Source of the DNA: Aestuariibaculum marinum
Lineage (GTDB): Bacteria > Bacteroidota > Bacteroidia > Flavobacteriales > Flavobacteriaceae
Direction of reading: 5' to 3'
Assembly: GCF_014596975.1 (NCBI RefSeq)
Contig: NZ_JACVXD010000012.1
Span: 32,255-96,254, forward strand
Length of the DNA: 64,000 bases
Part shown: piece after piece, positions 7,767 through 15,255 of the stretch
How the letters are laid out: each line of letters opens with the position of its first letter
Numbering within the stretch: position 1 is the first letter of the stretch
Made by a program: the position numbers and the translations under genes
Notes under the pieces: generated by a model
Database searches by the model: none
Seen by the model: only the letters and a program-made list of their open reading frames with translations
Told to the model about the DNA's origin: nothing

Positions 7767-8765
7767 ATGCAAGAATTATTTATTCAATCTTTAAAGGATA
7801 AGTTTGAAAACCCAACATCCTTTGCACATGAGATAGCAGAAATTCTAGATATCGGCTATGATGCTGCTTACCGGCGTATAAACTTAAAAACAAACCTTAC
7901 GCTAGAGGAAAGTGTTAAGCTAGCAAAACACTATAACATCTCATTAAACAAGCTTTTCGAAATTGGAAATAAAAATTCTATTGTCACAGAATTATCTTCA
8001 CCGATTAACGATGTTGAAGGATTAGAACAATGGATAAAAGAATCGACAAAACATGTTATTGCCGTAAAAAAAGTAAAAAATGCCCAGTTTATTTATTCCA
8101 GTAAAGATATCCCGGTTTTCCACACCCTAACCAATTCTCTGCTCACCAGATACAAAATGTATGTTTGGCTAAAAGACCTAAATATAGAAATGACTAAAAG
8201 TAAAATTACTTTTGATGATTGGGTAAAAACCATTCCTTCATCCTTATTGAAGAGTGCTTTTGAGTTGGGTGAAATTTACCATCATACCAATGTTATTGAA
8301 CTCTGGAGCGATAATACTGTTAACGGATCGATTCAGCAAGTACTCTACTATTTTGAAGCTGGTTTAGTTTCAAAAGAATCCGCATTGCAAATATGTGACG
8401 ATATCCATGATGTTATTACACTTGTTGAAAACAAAACTATTAATCAAAGCATTAATGGTCAGAATAATTCTCTTTCTTTTATGCTTTATAAATGTGATTT
8501 ACAGTCTTTATCGAACACCATAATGGTCATTACTTCTTACGGAAAAGTATTTTTTTCTCCATTTACAGTTTTAAGCTACTTTAAAGTTGAACATAAAGAA
8601 ACATGCGACATGATGCATGAATTTTTACAAAAACTCATGTCCAACTCAAAACTTTTAACCACCGCCGGAGAACGAGACAGAACCCTTTTCTTTAAAAAAG
8701 TTTATCAAAAAATCTCTATCGCCAAAGAGCGCATAAATATGGGGGACAAAATGCTATACATATAA
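7767..8765 (+). CDS. HTH-domain transcriptional regulator
   Basis: A 332-aa protein. Residues 1-65 look like a Cro/CI-type or BetR-type helix-turn-helix (SFAHEIAEILDIGYDAAYRRINLKTNLTLEESVKLAKHYNISLNKLFE). The remaining roughly 260 residues are an all-alpha-looking region with no family I can name, possibly a ligand- or partner-binding domain. Similar HTH proteins are common in Flavobacteriaceae. It transcribes away from the AraC-type gene, and a small unknown gene follows after 65 bp. Its target is unknown. Confidence 0.7.
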   Translation: MQELFIQSLKDKFENPTSFAHEIAEILDIGYDAAYRRINLKTNLTLEESVKLAKHYNISLNKLFEIGNKNSIVTELSSPINDVEGLEQWIKESTKHVIAVKKVKNAQFIYSSKDIPVFHTLTNSLLTRYKMYVWLKDLNIEMTKSKITFDDWVKTIPSSLLKSAFELGEIYHHTNVIELWSDNTVNGSIQQVLYYFEAGLVSKESALQICDDIHDVITLVENKTINQSINGQNNSLSFMLYKCDLQSLSNTIMVITSYGKVFFSPFTVLSYFKVEHKETCDMMHEFLQKLMSNSKLLTTAGERDRTLFFKKVYQKISIAKERINMGDKMLYI

Positions 8766-8830
8766 CTAAAAATTCGTTAAACCCTTTCGCTAATTTTTAT
8801 TTAACACTCATTTTCATTAACTTACGAATT

Positions 8831-9205
8831 ATGATTTACGAAGACAAAGCAAAATATTCAGACATTCTAAAAAATTCTATTAATTATTTAGAAAACCATG
8901 GCTTTGAAAATATCAAAGCAGACATTGACGGTTACGAAACCCCTAAATCCTACACAAAATCTGACAGTGGCATTTCCATAACGCCAGATGTTGTAGCGAC
9001 TAAAGAGGGTCGAAAGTATTATTTTGATATTAGTTTAAAATCAGAAAAACCAAAGTTATTAAAATCCAAATGGATTTTCCTGAACACATTAAGTGCCATG
9101 AAATCTTCCAGATTTAGGTTAATTACTGCACGCGGACATTATGCATTCACCCAAGAAATGCTTGATTCCATTAACCTTAATAGCAAAACTTTAATAAAAA
9201 TTTAA
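8831..9205 (+). CDS. Small protein of unknown function, possible nuclease-like fold
   Basis: A 124-aa soluble protein without signal peptide. Residues 50-70 contain an alternating strand-turn-strand with PD at 52-53 and DISLK at 66-70, followed by a Lys-rich helix. This layout recalls the PD-(D/E)xK nuclease-like fold, though the lysine of the ExK triad is replaced by Ser (DIS), so catalysis is doubtful. I do not recognise a specific family. It sits between an HTH regulator and rpoD and may be co-transcribed with the former. Confidence 0.6.
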   Translation: MIYEDKAKYSDILKNSINYLENHGFENIKADIDGYETPKSYTKSDSGISITPDVVATKEGRKYYFDISLKSEKPKLLKSKWIFLNTLSAMKSSRFRLITARGHYAFTQEMLDSINLNSKTLIKI

Positions 9206-9370
9206 TTTACCGAAACCTACTTATAATGTGTGACTTCCATACAGTTTCAGTGTCATATAAATAGGACAAAAAAAAGAATTTCATAATTTTTGTAACATTT
9301 TTTTGTCTTATTACGTATAACTATATACAAAAGTAATATTCATATAATTATTTACAGGAGCACTTTTTAG

Positions 9371-10234
9371 ATGAGACAACTTAAAATTACGAAGCAGGTT
9401 ACCAATAGAGAAACAGCTTCGCTAGATAAGTATTTACAAGAAATTGGTAAAGTTGACTTAATTACGGCCGACGAAGAAGTAGAATTAGCACAACGAATTA
9501 AAGCAGGAGATCAAATCGCTTTAGAAAAATTAACAAAAGCTAATTTACGTTTCGTTGTATCGGTAGCTAAACAATACCAAAACCAAGGTTTAACCCTTCC
9601 CGATTTAATTAACGAAGGTAACTTGGGGTTAATTAAAGCCGCTCAACGTTTCGATGAAACGCGTGGTTTTAAATTCATCTCGTATGCCGTTTGGTGGATT
9701 CGTCAGTCTATCTTACAAGCTTTAGCTGAGCAGTCGCGTATTGTACGTTTGCCTTTAAACAAAATTGGTTCTATTAATAAAATTAATAAGACCTTTGCAT
9801 TTTTAGAGCAAAGTCATGAGCGCCCGCCAAGTGCTGAAGAAATAGCAAAAGAGTTAGACATGACAATTAACGATGTTAAGGAGTCTATGAAAAACTCAGG
9901 ACGTCACGTAAGTATGGATGCGCCTTTAGTTGAAGGTGAAGATTCTAACTTATATGATGTATTAAACAGTGGGGAATCGCCTAACCCGGATAGAGAATTA
10001 TTACACGAATCGCTTCGCACCGAGATTGAACGTGCTCTGGAAACTTTAACGCCTCGTGAAGCTGATGTAATTCGTCTGTATTTTGGTTTAGGAAACCAAC
10101 ATCCAATGACGCTTGAAGAAATTGGAGAAACCTTCGATTTAACCCGTGAGCGTGTTAGACAAATTAAAGAAAAAGCTATTCGTAGATTAAAACATACGTC
10201 TAGAAGTAAAATATTAAAAACATATTTAGGTTAG
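9371..10234 (+). CDS. rpoD: Primary RNA polymerase sigma factor RpoD (Bacteroidota type)
   Basis: A 287-aa sigma-70 protein. Region 1.2 starts at [16 protein letters not shown]; region 2 holds the [18 protein letters not shown] and [13 protein letters not shown] signatures; region 3 contains [13 protein letters not shown]; and region 4 ends in a helix-turn-helix ([28 protein letters not shown]). Region 1.1 is absent, as in the Bacteroidota primary sigma factor that reads TTG/TAnnTTTG promoters. An AGGAG (9356-9360) sits 10 bp before the ATG, unusual in a phylum that rarely uses Shine-Dalgarno sites. Two terminators follow. Confidence 0.97.
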   Translation: MRQLKITKQVTNRETASLDKYLQEIGKVDLITADEEVELAQRIKAGDQIALEKLTKANLRFVVSVAKQYQNQGLTLPDLINEGNLGLIKAAQRFDETRGFKFISYAVWWIRQSILQALAEQSRIVRLPLNKIGSINKINKTFAFLEQSHERPPSAEEIAKELDMTINDVKESMKNSGRHVSMDAPLVEGEDSNLYDVLNSGESPNPDRELLHESLRTEIERALETLTPREADVIRLYFGLGNQHPMTLEEIGETFDLTRERVRQIKEKAIRRLKHTSRSKILKTYLG

Positions 10235-10263
10235 TAAAGTTTTTACGACTAAATAAACGTAAC

Positions 10264-10291
10264 AACAGTTACACATAACTGTTCGTTTTTT
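10264..10291 (+). terminator. First rpoD terminator
   Basis: A perfect 8-bp stem AACAGTTA / TAACTGTT with a CACA loop, followed by CG and a run of six T. Confidence 0.7.
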
Positions 10292-10303
10292 GATTGATGA
10301 AAG

Positions 10304-10335
10304 AACCCCCGGCTGATTACCGGGGGTTTATTTTT
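10304..10335 (+). terminator. Second, strong rpoD terminator
   Basis: A perfect 9-bp stem AACCCCCGG / CCGGGGGTT around a 7-base loop, followed by TATTTTT. It is the most GC-rich hairpin in this part of the window. Confidence 0.88.
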
Positions 10336-10370
10336 ATGCATTCTTTAACCTTTTAGTTACTAGGCTTTTC

Positions 10371-10378
10371 TATATTTG
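10371..10378 (+). promoter_or_regulatory. -7 promoter element for rpe
   Basis: TATATTTG matches the Bacteroidota -7 consensus TAnnTTTG exactly and lies 30 bp before the rpe ATG at 10409. No clear -33 TTG is seen. Its position rules out the alternative upstream TTG start at 10376, which falls inside this box. Confidence 0.6.
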
Positions 10379-10408
10379 CAAAAAAATTACAAAAACACAC
10401 CACACAAC

Positions 10409-11071
10409 ATGAGTTCTAAATTAATTGCCCCATCGTTATTAGCAGCAGATTTTGCTAACCTTCAACGCGATATTGAAATGGTTAATAAAAGTGATGCCGA
10501 TTGGTTCCATATAGATATCATGGATGGTGTTTTTGTTCCAAACATTTCTTTTGGTATGCCTGTTTTAGAAGCTATTGGCAGACATGCTAAAAAAACTTTA
10601 GATGTGCACTTAATGATTGTAGATCCAGACCGGTATATTAAAACTTTTGCCGACTTAGGAAGCAATGTATTAACGGTCCACTATGAGGCATGTACACACC
10701 TACACCGCACACTTCAAGCCATTAAAGCTGAAGGCATGAAAGCTGGCGTATCCTTAAACCCGCATACTAATGTTAGCCTTTTAGAAGATACGATTAACGA
10801 TATCGACCTAGTACTTATTATGAGTGTGAACCCTGGTTTTGGTGGCCAAAGTTTTATTGAAAACACCTACGACAAAGTCAAGCAACTTAAAGCCTTAATT
10901 GAGCGCAAAGGCGCCTCAACCATTATTGAAATTGATGGTGGTGTAACTAACAAAAATGCCAAAGCACTGGTTGATGCTGGTGCCGATGTTTTAGTTGCAG
11001 GCAGCTATGTTTTTAAAAGTGAAACACCTATTGAAACTATTAAAGACTTAAGAGAAATTGCTAACTCTTAA
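10409..11071 (+). CDS. rpe: Ribulose-phosphate 3-epimerase
   Basis: A 220-aa protein from the ATG at 10409. Interconverts D-ribulose 5-phosphate and D-xylulose 5-phosphate in the pentose phosphate pathway, in the cytoplasm. The TIM-barrel signatures are intact: IAPSLLAADFANL at the N-terminus, the metal-site WFHIDIMDGVFVPN, LDVHLMI, the phosphate-binding VNPGFGGQSF and the catalytic-Asp strand IEIDGGV. A longer frame begins at 10376, but the conserved family start MSSKLIAPSLL and the promoter box both favour 10409. The stop overlaps the stop of the convergent CBS gene by 4 bp (TTAA). Confidence 0.96.
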   Translation: MSSKLIAPSLLAADFANLQRDIEMVNKSDADWFHIDIMDGVFVPNISFGMPVLEAIGRHAKKTLDVHLMIVDPDRYIKTFADLGSNVLTVHYEACTHLHRTLQAIKAEGMKAGVSLNPHTNVSLLEDTINDIDLVLIMSVNPGFGGQSFIENTYDKVKQLKALIERKGASTIIEIDGGVTNKNAKALVDAGADVLVAGSYVFKSETPIETIKDLREIANS

Positions 11072-11484
11072 TAGTTTTTTAGATAGTATTTCAATAAATC
11101 CCTTGTTGTAACAATACCAATTAACATACCTTCCTCTACAACTGGCAAGGCATGAAAAGCACTATTGGCTAATATAGTAGCAGCCTCTTTTATGGTCGTA
11201 TCTGCTGTAATGGTTACCACATTTTTGGTCATAACCTGCTCAATGGTATAACTATTATAAACCACTGCGTTAACATCGTGTTCATCGGCTGTTGCTTCTG
11301 CTAAACTTATTTTTTGAAGGTCAGTGAAGCTTAACATACCAATTACAACATCTTTACACACTACAGGAATATGTTTAATACGATATTTATTAAAAAGCGT
11401 TTCAGCTCTTTCTAAATCGTCTGTTCTATTCAGAGCTATGACATTCTCGGTCATAATATCTGATACAGGTATTAAAGCATTCAT
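11068..11484 (-). CDS. CBS-domain pair protein
   Basis: A 138-aa protein made almost entirely of two CBS motifs (a Bateman module), about residues 5-60 and 80-138. Each shows the typical core: VSDIMTENVIALNRTDDLERAE with IKHIPVV, and VMTKNVVTITADTTIKEAA with FHALPVV. Such stand-alone modules bind adenosine nucleotides and act as sensors, but the partner is unknown. It is clearly a paralogue of the next upstream gene (11545-11964), with which it may be co-transcribed (60-bp gap). Confidence 0.85.
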   Translation of the reverse strand: MNALIPVSDIMTENVIALNRTDDLERAETLFNKYRIKHIPVVCKDVVIGMLSFTDLQKISLAEATADEHDVNAVVYNSYTIEQVMTKNVVTITADTTIKEAATILANSAFHALPVVEEGMLIGIVTTRDLLKYYLKNY

Positions 11485-11544
11485 AGTCTATTAGTTTTTT
11501 GGTTATATATTCTGAATGGTTGGTTTTAATTGAAAATAGAACAA

Positions 11545-11964
11545 TCAAAAATGATTAAGCAAATATTTTATCAAATCGGTTGTTGTTACAATCCCCACCA
11601 ATCTATTGCTATCAACAACTGGTAAGGCATGAAATTCATGTTCTGCAAATATTTCAGCCACTTCTTTTATGGTACTTGTTGAAGATACCGTTAAAACGTT
11701 TTTAGTCATTACTTGCTTAACTTTAAACATTTTATAAACCAAAACATCGGCATCATCCTGCGAGTCTTCGGTTAAATCTGCAAAACTCAATCTTAATATA
11801 TCGTTATAACTCAACATGCCTCTGACATAAAAACCAGAAACTACAGGAATATGTCTAATATGGTGAGATTTTAAAAGATGCTCTGCTTTATCTAAATTAT
11901 CATTCTCCTTTAATGTAATAACAGGCGTTGTCATTATCATCGAAACTGGTGTTGTACGTATCAT
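11545..11964 (-). CDS. CBS-domain pair protein (paralogue)
   Basis: A 139-aa Bateman module, the tandem paralogue of 11068-11484. The two CBS repeats show VSMIMTTPVITLKENDNLDKAE with IRHIPVV, and VMTKNVLTVSSTSTIKEVA with FHALPVV. The linker between repeats is acidic (DLTEDSQDDADV), while the paralogue has ATADEHDVN. The pair probably arose by duplication. The proteins could assemble as homo- or heterodimeric nucleotide sensors, which is inference. No regulatory site was identified. Confidence 0.85.
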   Translation of the reverse strand: MIRTTPVSMIMTTPVITLKENDNLDKAEHLLKSHHIRHIPVVSGFYVRGMLSYNDILRLSFADLTEDSQDDADVLVYKMFKVKQVMTKNVLTVSSTSTIKEVAEIFAEHEFHALPVVDSNRLVGIVTTTDLIKYLLNHF

Positions 11965-12039
11965 CTTCTTATCTGTTTTTACCTTATAAAATTAGCAAAC
12001 AACAGCTTAAAGATTCATGACAAAAATCATGTTATAATT

Positions 12040-12891
12040 CTAATATCCTACTATATTAAAATTTAGCATTTGTTTAACCTTTACGTAGATCTCAGGAAAT
12101 TCTAACTGGAAGGTATTAGGAGTTTCAATAAAGTTTTCGATTACCACAGCTAAAAACTCAAACTGGTTTGTAAACGCATATTTTCTAAAGTATCCTGAAC
12201 TCATTAAACGAGCGCGCAAAGCTTCATCATTAACTAATAATTCAGATAATTCTTTAAACGTATCACTGAAGATGGTAGAACTTACATCTCTTTCTTTAAT
12301 ACTATTTATATGTATGGCATGTGTAAGCTCGTGGATTCCCAGATTTAAGTTATCATCTGCCGATTTATAACCTTCTTTAAAATCTTCCCACGACACAACC
12401 AACGCTTCTAATTTAGGATTAAACTCCCCTTTATGATAAGCATCATTGGTTTTTGAATAAAACTTGGTTGGATACACTACAATTTTAGATATTAGACCTA
12501 TATAAAAGTCTCTAAACCCAAAGGTTAACATAACTGCTGTAGCAGAAATTAAAACTTTTATTTCATCGTTAATTTCAACTCCAGACCTACCTATAAATTC
12601 TTTGTCCTCTATAAAACGGAACACACGATGCTCAAAGTGACGTTTGGATTTATTTGGAAGTTTATTATAAAACGTAAATTGTCGTTCCAGTATTAACCGT
12701 TGGTTTTTATTCAGACGTTTTAGATAAAGATAAACGTGATTATACATTGGCTTTTTGTAACGCATAACATACGCCATTTCAACCATTTTAAAGATATAGT
12801 TAACAATAATCCCTAAAAGGAACACCAATAAAACACCAAGTAGTATAACACTACTTAAATCCATATCTCTTGCCAAAACCAGATTGAACAT
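12040..12891 (-). CDS. M90-like (MtfA-type) zinc peptidase
   Basis: About 283 aa from the ATG at 12891; an upstream in-frame TTG at 12903 is less likely, and an ATG at 12864 is also possible. An N-terminal membrane anchor (LSSVILLGVLLVFLLGIIVNYIF) precedes a cytoplasmic domain with a zinc-binding HELTH motif at about residues 187-191. Helix-rich surroundings resemble the MtfA / peptidase M90 family, named after an E. coli aminopeptidase that controls the glucose PTS through Mlc. A glucose-PTS role is not implied here, and MtfA itself lacks the anchor. Confidence 0.75.
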   Translation of the reverse strand: MFNLVLARDMDLSSVILLGVLLVFLLGIIVNYIFKMVEMAYVMRYKKPMYNHVYLYLKRLNKNQRLILERQFTFYNKLPNKSKRHFEHRVFRFIEDKEFIGRSGVEINDEIKVLISATAVMLTFGFRDFYIGLISKIVVYPTKFYSKTNDAYHKGEFNPKLEALVVSWEDFKEGYKSADDNLNLGIHELTHAIHINSIKERDVSSTIFSDTFKELSELLVNDEALRARLMSSGYFRKYAFTNQFEFLAVVIENFIETPNTFQLEFPEIYVKVKQMLNFNIVGY

Positions 12892-12986
12892 AAAACAATA
12901 CAATGCATTTGGGGTTACACATGCTAAACTTAATCAAAAAAGTTGGCATATATTTAATCGAATATTTAAAAAAGCTGAATAAAAAA

Positions 12987-13008
12987 GCCTTACTGCGAAC
13001 AGTAAGGC
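12987..13008 (-). terminator. Strong terminator, reading minus
   Basis: A perfect 9-bp stem GCCTTACTG / CAGTAAGGC with a 4-base loop. On the minus strand it is followed by TTTTTTATTC. It is the second terminator after hsp20 and may end a separate short transcript. The A-run on the other side also permits plus-strand termination. Confidence 0.75.
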
Positions 13009-13012
13009 AAAA

Positions 13013-13130
13013 AAAATCGCTATTTGTTACATTACTCTTCCTCTCAATAACAAATAGTTTATAATGTGTAACTAATTATAAAAGCCCTTTCCCATATAAA
13101 TAAAGTATTAGTTCGACAATTGATTTAAAA
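13013..13130 (-). ncRNA. Candidate small RNA between two terminators
   Basis: A stretch of about 120 bp bounded by the hsp20 terminator (13134-13165) and a second strong terminator (12987-13008). It holds two mutually exclusive dyads: CTATTTGTTA (13020-13029) with TAACAAATAG (13048-13057), and GTTACATTA (13026-13034) with TAATG-TGTAAC (13062-13072). A TTG at about 13116 is a possible -33 site, but no clean TAnnTTTG follows. No ORF is present. This is structural evidence only. Confidence 0.3.
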
Positions 13131-13133
13131 AGT

Positions 13134-13165
13134 TAAGTAGAAAGCCTAAAACAGCTTTCTACTTA
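13134..13165 (-). terminator. hsp20 terminator
   Basis: A perfect 12-bp stem TAAGTAGAAAGC / GCTTTCTACTTA around an 8-base loop, 8 bp after the hsp20 stop codon, followed on the minus strand by ACTTTTTAAATC. Confidence 0.75.
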
Positions 13166-13173
13166 TTAAGTTG

Positions 13174-13623
13174 TTAATTAATCTCTACTACCTTTTTAGG
13201 AATCTCTTTAATAGGTTCTTTTTTTAAAAGGTTTAATTTTAAAATGCCGTTTTTGTAAGTCGCTTCTATTTCTTTACTAACATCTACAGTTTCTGGAAGT
13301 CTTAAAGAGCGTTTAAAAGAATTATAACTAAACTCTTGGCGAGTATAATCATCTTCTTTCTCTTCTTTTTCCATTTTCTTTTCACCACTTACATACAAGA
13401 CATTGTCTTCAATAGTCACTTCAAAATCTTTTTTATTGAATCCCGGTGCGGCAAATTCAATTTCAAAATCAGTATGATGTTCTTTAACGTTCATAGCTGG
13501 CATCAATCCTTCTTCTGCAAAAAAATCTGAATTAAAAAAGTCATCAGAGCCCAAAAAGCTCTTTAAGTCTAAATTATTCCAAGGGAATAATCTATTTCGG
13601 TTGCTAAACTTTGTGAGTGACAT
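13174..13623 (-). CDS. Small heat-shock protein, Hsp20/alpha-crystallin family
   Basis: A 149-aa ATP-independent holdase chaperone that binds unfolding proteins in the cytoplasm. The alpha-crystallin domain runs from about residue 43 (MNVKEHHTDFEIEFAAPGFNKKDFEVTIEDNVL) to the conserved ATYKNGILKLNLLKKE near residues 122-137. The C-terminal tail IKEIPKKVVEIN carries an I-x-I/V-like anchor used in oligomer assembly. Single gene, with its own terminator. Stress control is expected, but no CIRCE or similar site is visible in the 200-bp gap to deoD. Confidence 0.93.
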   Translation of the reverse strand: MSLTKFSNRNRLFPWNNLDLKSFLGSDDFFNSDFFAEEGLMPAMNVKEHHTDFEIEFAAPGFNKKDFEVTIEDNVLYVSGEKKMEKEEKEDDYTRQEFSYNSFKRSLRLPETVDVSKEIEATYKNGILKLNLLKKEPIKEIPKKVVEIN

Positions 13624-13823
13624 GACAATTAATTTTTTGATTATTAATTTACTGGTCTAATATAATATTAATGAACCCTTTATAATATGATAAATATCAG
13701 TTAAAGAACATTTACCCGAGTAAATTGAAAAGAAATTCATGTTGTCAAATAAGCTTTATGATGATTGTCAGTATTTGATTAATCTATTATCGTTAACTTT
13801 AAAACTCTATAATTTATGATGAG

Positions 13824-14522
13824 ATGAGTGTACACATTGAAGCCGAAAAAGGCGCCATTGCCGATACTGTTTTATTACCTGGAGACCCATTACGCGCCCA
13901 ATGGATTGCCGACAACTTTCTAGAGGACGTAGTTTGTTACAATAAAGTTCGGGGCATGCTTGGCTTTACTGGATTTTATAAAGGCAAACGCATCTCAGTT
14001 CAAGCCAGTGGTATGGGGGTGCCTTCAGCTTTAATTTATTATCACGAACTCATTAACGATTATGGGGTTAAAAATCTGATTCGTGTTGGCACTGCCGGTT
14101 CGTACCAAAAACACGTAAAACTTAAAGACATTGTTATTGCCATGTCGGCATCGTCGACCTCTGCCATTAACACATCCAAATTTGGATCGTATACCTATGC
14201 ACCAACAGCAAGTTATAACCTGTTTGAAAAAGCTGTAGATTATGCAAAAACCAATAACATTTCCTTTCATGCAGGAAACATATTAACCGCAGATGTGTTT
14301 TATGATGACAATCCAGAATTCTATAAAATCTGGGCCGAATATGGTGTACTTTGTGTAGAGATGGAAACTGCAGGACTTTATAGCATTGCTGCAAAAAACA
14401 ACGTAAATGCATTAACTGTTTTAACCATTTCAGACTCTCTGGTGTCTAAAGAAACAACGAGTGCAAAAGAACGCGAAAGCACGTTTAACAGCATGATTGA
14501 CATTGCGTTGAATATTGGTTAA
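13824..14522 (+). CDS. deoD: Purine-nucleoside phosphorylase, hexameric DeoD type
   Basis: A 232-aa cytoplasmic enzyme. Splits purine (deoxy)ribonucleosides with phosphate into base and (deoxy)ribose 1-phosphate in nucleoside salvage. The family marks are [30 protein letters not shown], the phosphate-site RVGTAGSY, and [14 protein letters not shown], where the Glu binds ribose. Near the C-terminus the TISDSL motif supplies the catalytic Asp. Length matches the E. coli protein (about 239 aa). It is divergent from hsp20 and closed by a bidirectional terminator shared with tRNA-Arg. Confidence 0.96.
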   Translation: MSVHIEAEKGAIADTVLLPGDPLRAQWIADNFLEDVVCYNKVRGMLGFTGFYKGKRISVQASGMGVPSALIYYHELINDYGVKNLIRVGTAGSYQKHVKLKDIVIAMSASSTSAINTSKFGSYTYAPTASYNLFEKAVDYAKTNNISFHAGNILTADVFYDDNPEFYKIWAEYGVLCVEMETAGLYSIAAKNNVNALTVLTISDSLVSKETTSAKERESTFNSMIDIALNIG

Positions 14523-14525
14523 AAT

Positions 14526-14565
14526 AAAAACGCTACATAATTCTATTAAATTATATAGCGTTTTT
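14526..14565. terminator. Bidirectional terminator, deoD (+) / tRNA-Arg (-)
   Basis: Stem AAAAACGCTA / TAGCGTTTTT extended by ATAA / TTAT after one mismatch, with a 10-base loop. The A/T flanks give a U-run in both directions, so it can end deoD on the plus strand and tRNA-Arg on the minus strand. Confidence 0.75.
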
Positions 14566-14572
14566 CAAAATG

Positions 14573-14646
14573 TGACCACGGAGGGATTCAAACCCCCGAC
14601 CGCTGGAGCCGAAATCCAGTGCTCTATTCAGCTGAGCTACGTGGCC
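14573..14646 (-). tRNA. tRNA-Arg (anticodon TCG)
   Basis: A 74-base cloverleaf on the minus strand. The acceptor pairs GGCCACG with CGTGGTC (one G-T), followed by an A discriminator. The anticodon arm is CTGGA - TTTCGGC - TCCAG, giving TCG, which reads CGA and other CGN codons. The T arm contains GGTTTGAATCC. The 3' CCA is not encoded. It begins 27 bp after the YqeY-like stop and may be transcribed with that gene. Confidence 0.93.
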
Positions 14647-14673
14647 AATTTCTCTTTTACAGAGATTATGCTA

Positions 14674-15123
14674 TTATGCTAACTTTTGTCTAACAATTGT
14701 CGATATGGTTTTTCCATCGGCTTTACCTGCCAATTCCTGAGACACAACACCCATTACTTTCCCCATATCTTTCATACCTTCTGCTCCGGTTTCAGTAATA
14801 ACCTTAACGACAACTTTCTCTATTTCTTCTTCAGATAAAGCTTCCGGTAAGAATTGACTAATCACTTCAGCTTCTGCCAATTCTGGCGCTGCTAAATCCT
14901 CACGTCCTTGTTCAACATATATCGCTGCACTGTCTTTACGTTGTTTTACCAACTTTTGAAGCATTTTAAGCTCTTGTTCTTCGGTTAAACCGTCCTGCCC
15001 GCCTGCTTCGGTTTGTGCTAATAAAATAGCTGATTTTACTGCTCTTAAAGCCGTTAAAGCCGTTTGATCTTTAGCTTTCATGGCTTCCTTTAACGCCGTC
15101 ATGATATCTTGTTGTAAACTCAT
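14674..15123 (-). CDS. GatB/YqeY-domain protein
   Basis: A 149-aa cytoplasmic protein matching YqeY over its whole length: MSLQQDIMTALKEAMKAKD, then LTALRAVKSAILLAQTE, ending with GKVMGVVSQELAGKADGKTISTIVRQKL. YqeY resembles the C-terminal tRNA-binding tail of GatB, the subunit of the tRNA amidotransferase, but the stand-alone protein has no established reaction. It follows ftsZ, as is common in Bacteroidota, but a strong terminator between the two suggests separate transcription. Confidence 0.9.
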   Translation of the reverse strand: MSLQQDIMTALKEAMKAKDQTALTALRAVKSAILLAQTEAGGQDGLTEEQELKMLQKLVKQRKDSAAIYVEQGREDLAAPELAEAEVISQFLPEALSEEEIEKVVVKVITETGAEGMKDMGKVMGVVSQELAGKADGKTISTIVRQKLA

Positions 15124-15187
15124 TGGTATATTTTATTTGATTGCGAATATACTAAGAAAAATAGTTTCGTTACCTCATTTAAATGCA

Positions 15188-15224
15188 TAAAAAACCCGTA
15201 AAGTTGAGAGAGGGACTTTACGGG
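15188..15224 (-). terminator. Terminator of the dcw cluster, after ftsZ
   Basis: A perfect 10-bp stem CCCGTAAAGT / ACTTTACGGG with a 10-base loop, followed on the minus strand by TTTTTTAT. It lies 32 bp after the ftsZ stop and separates the division cluster from the YqeY-like gene. Confidence 0.88.
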
Positions 15225-15255
15225 ATCCATAACATAGAAAGGGTAGTGTACTAAA

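Noticed and set aside
10376..10408. Upstream extension of rpe
   Set aside because: The TTG at 10376 is part of the -7 box TATATTTG, so it is not transcribed as a start; the conserved N-terminus begins at 10409.
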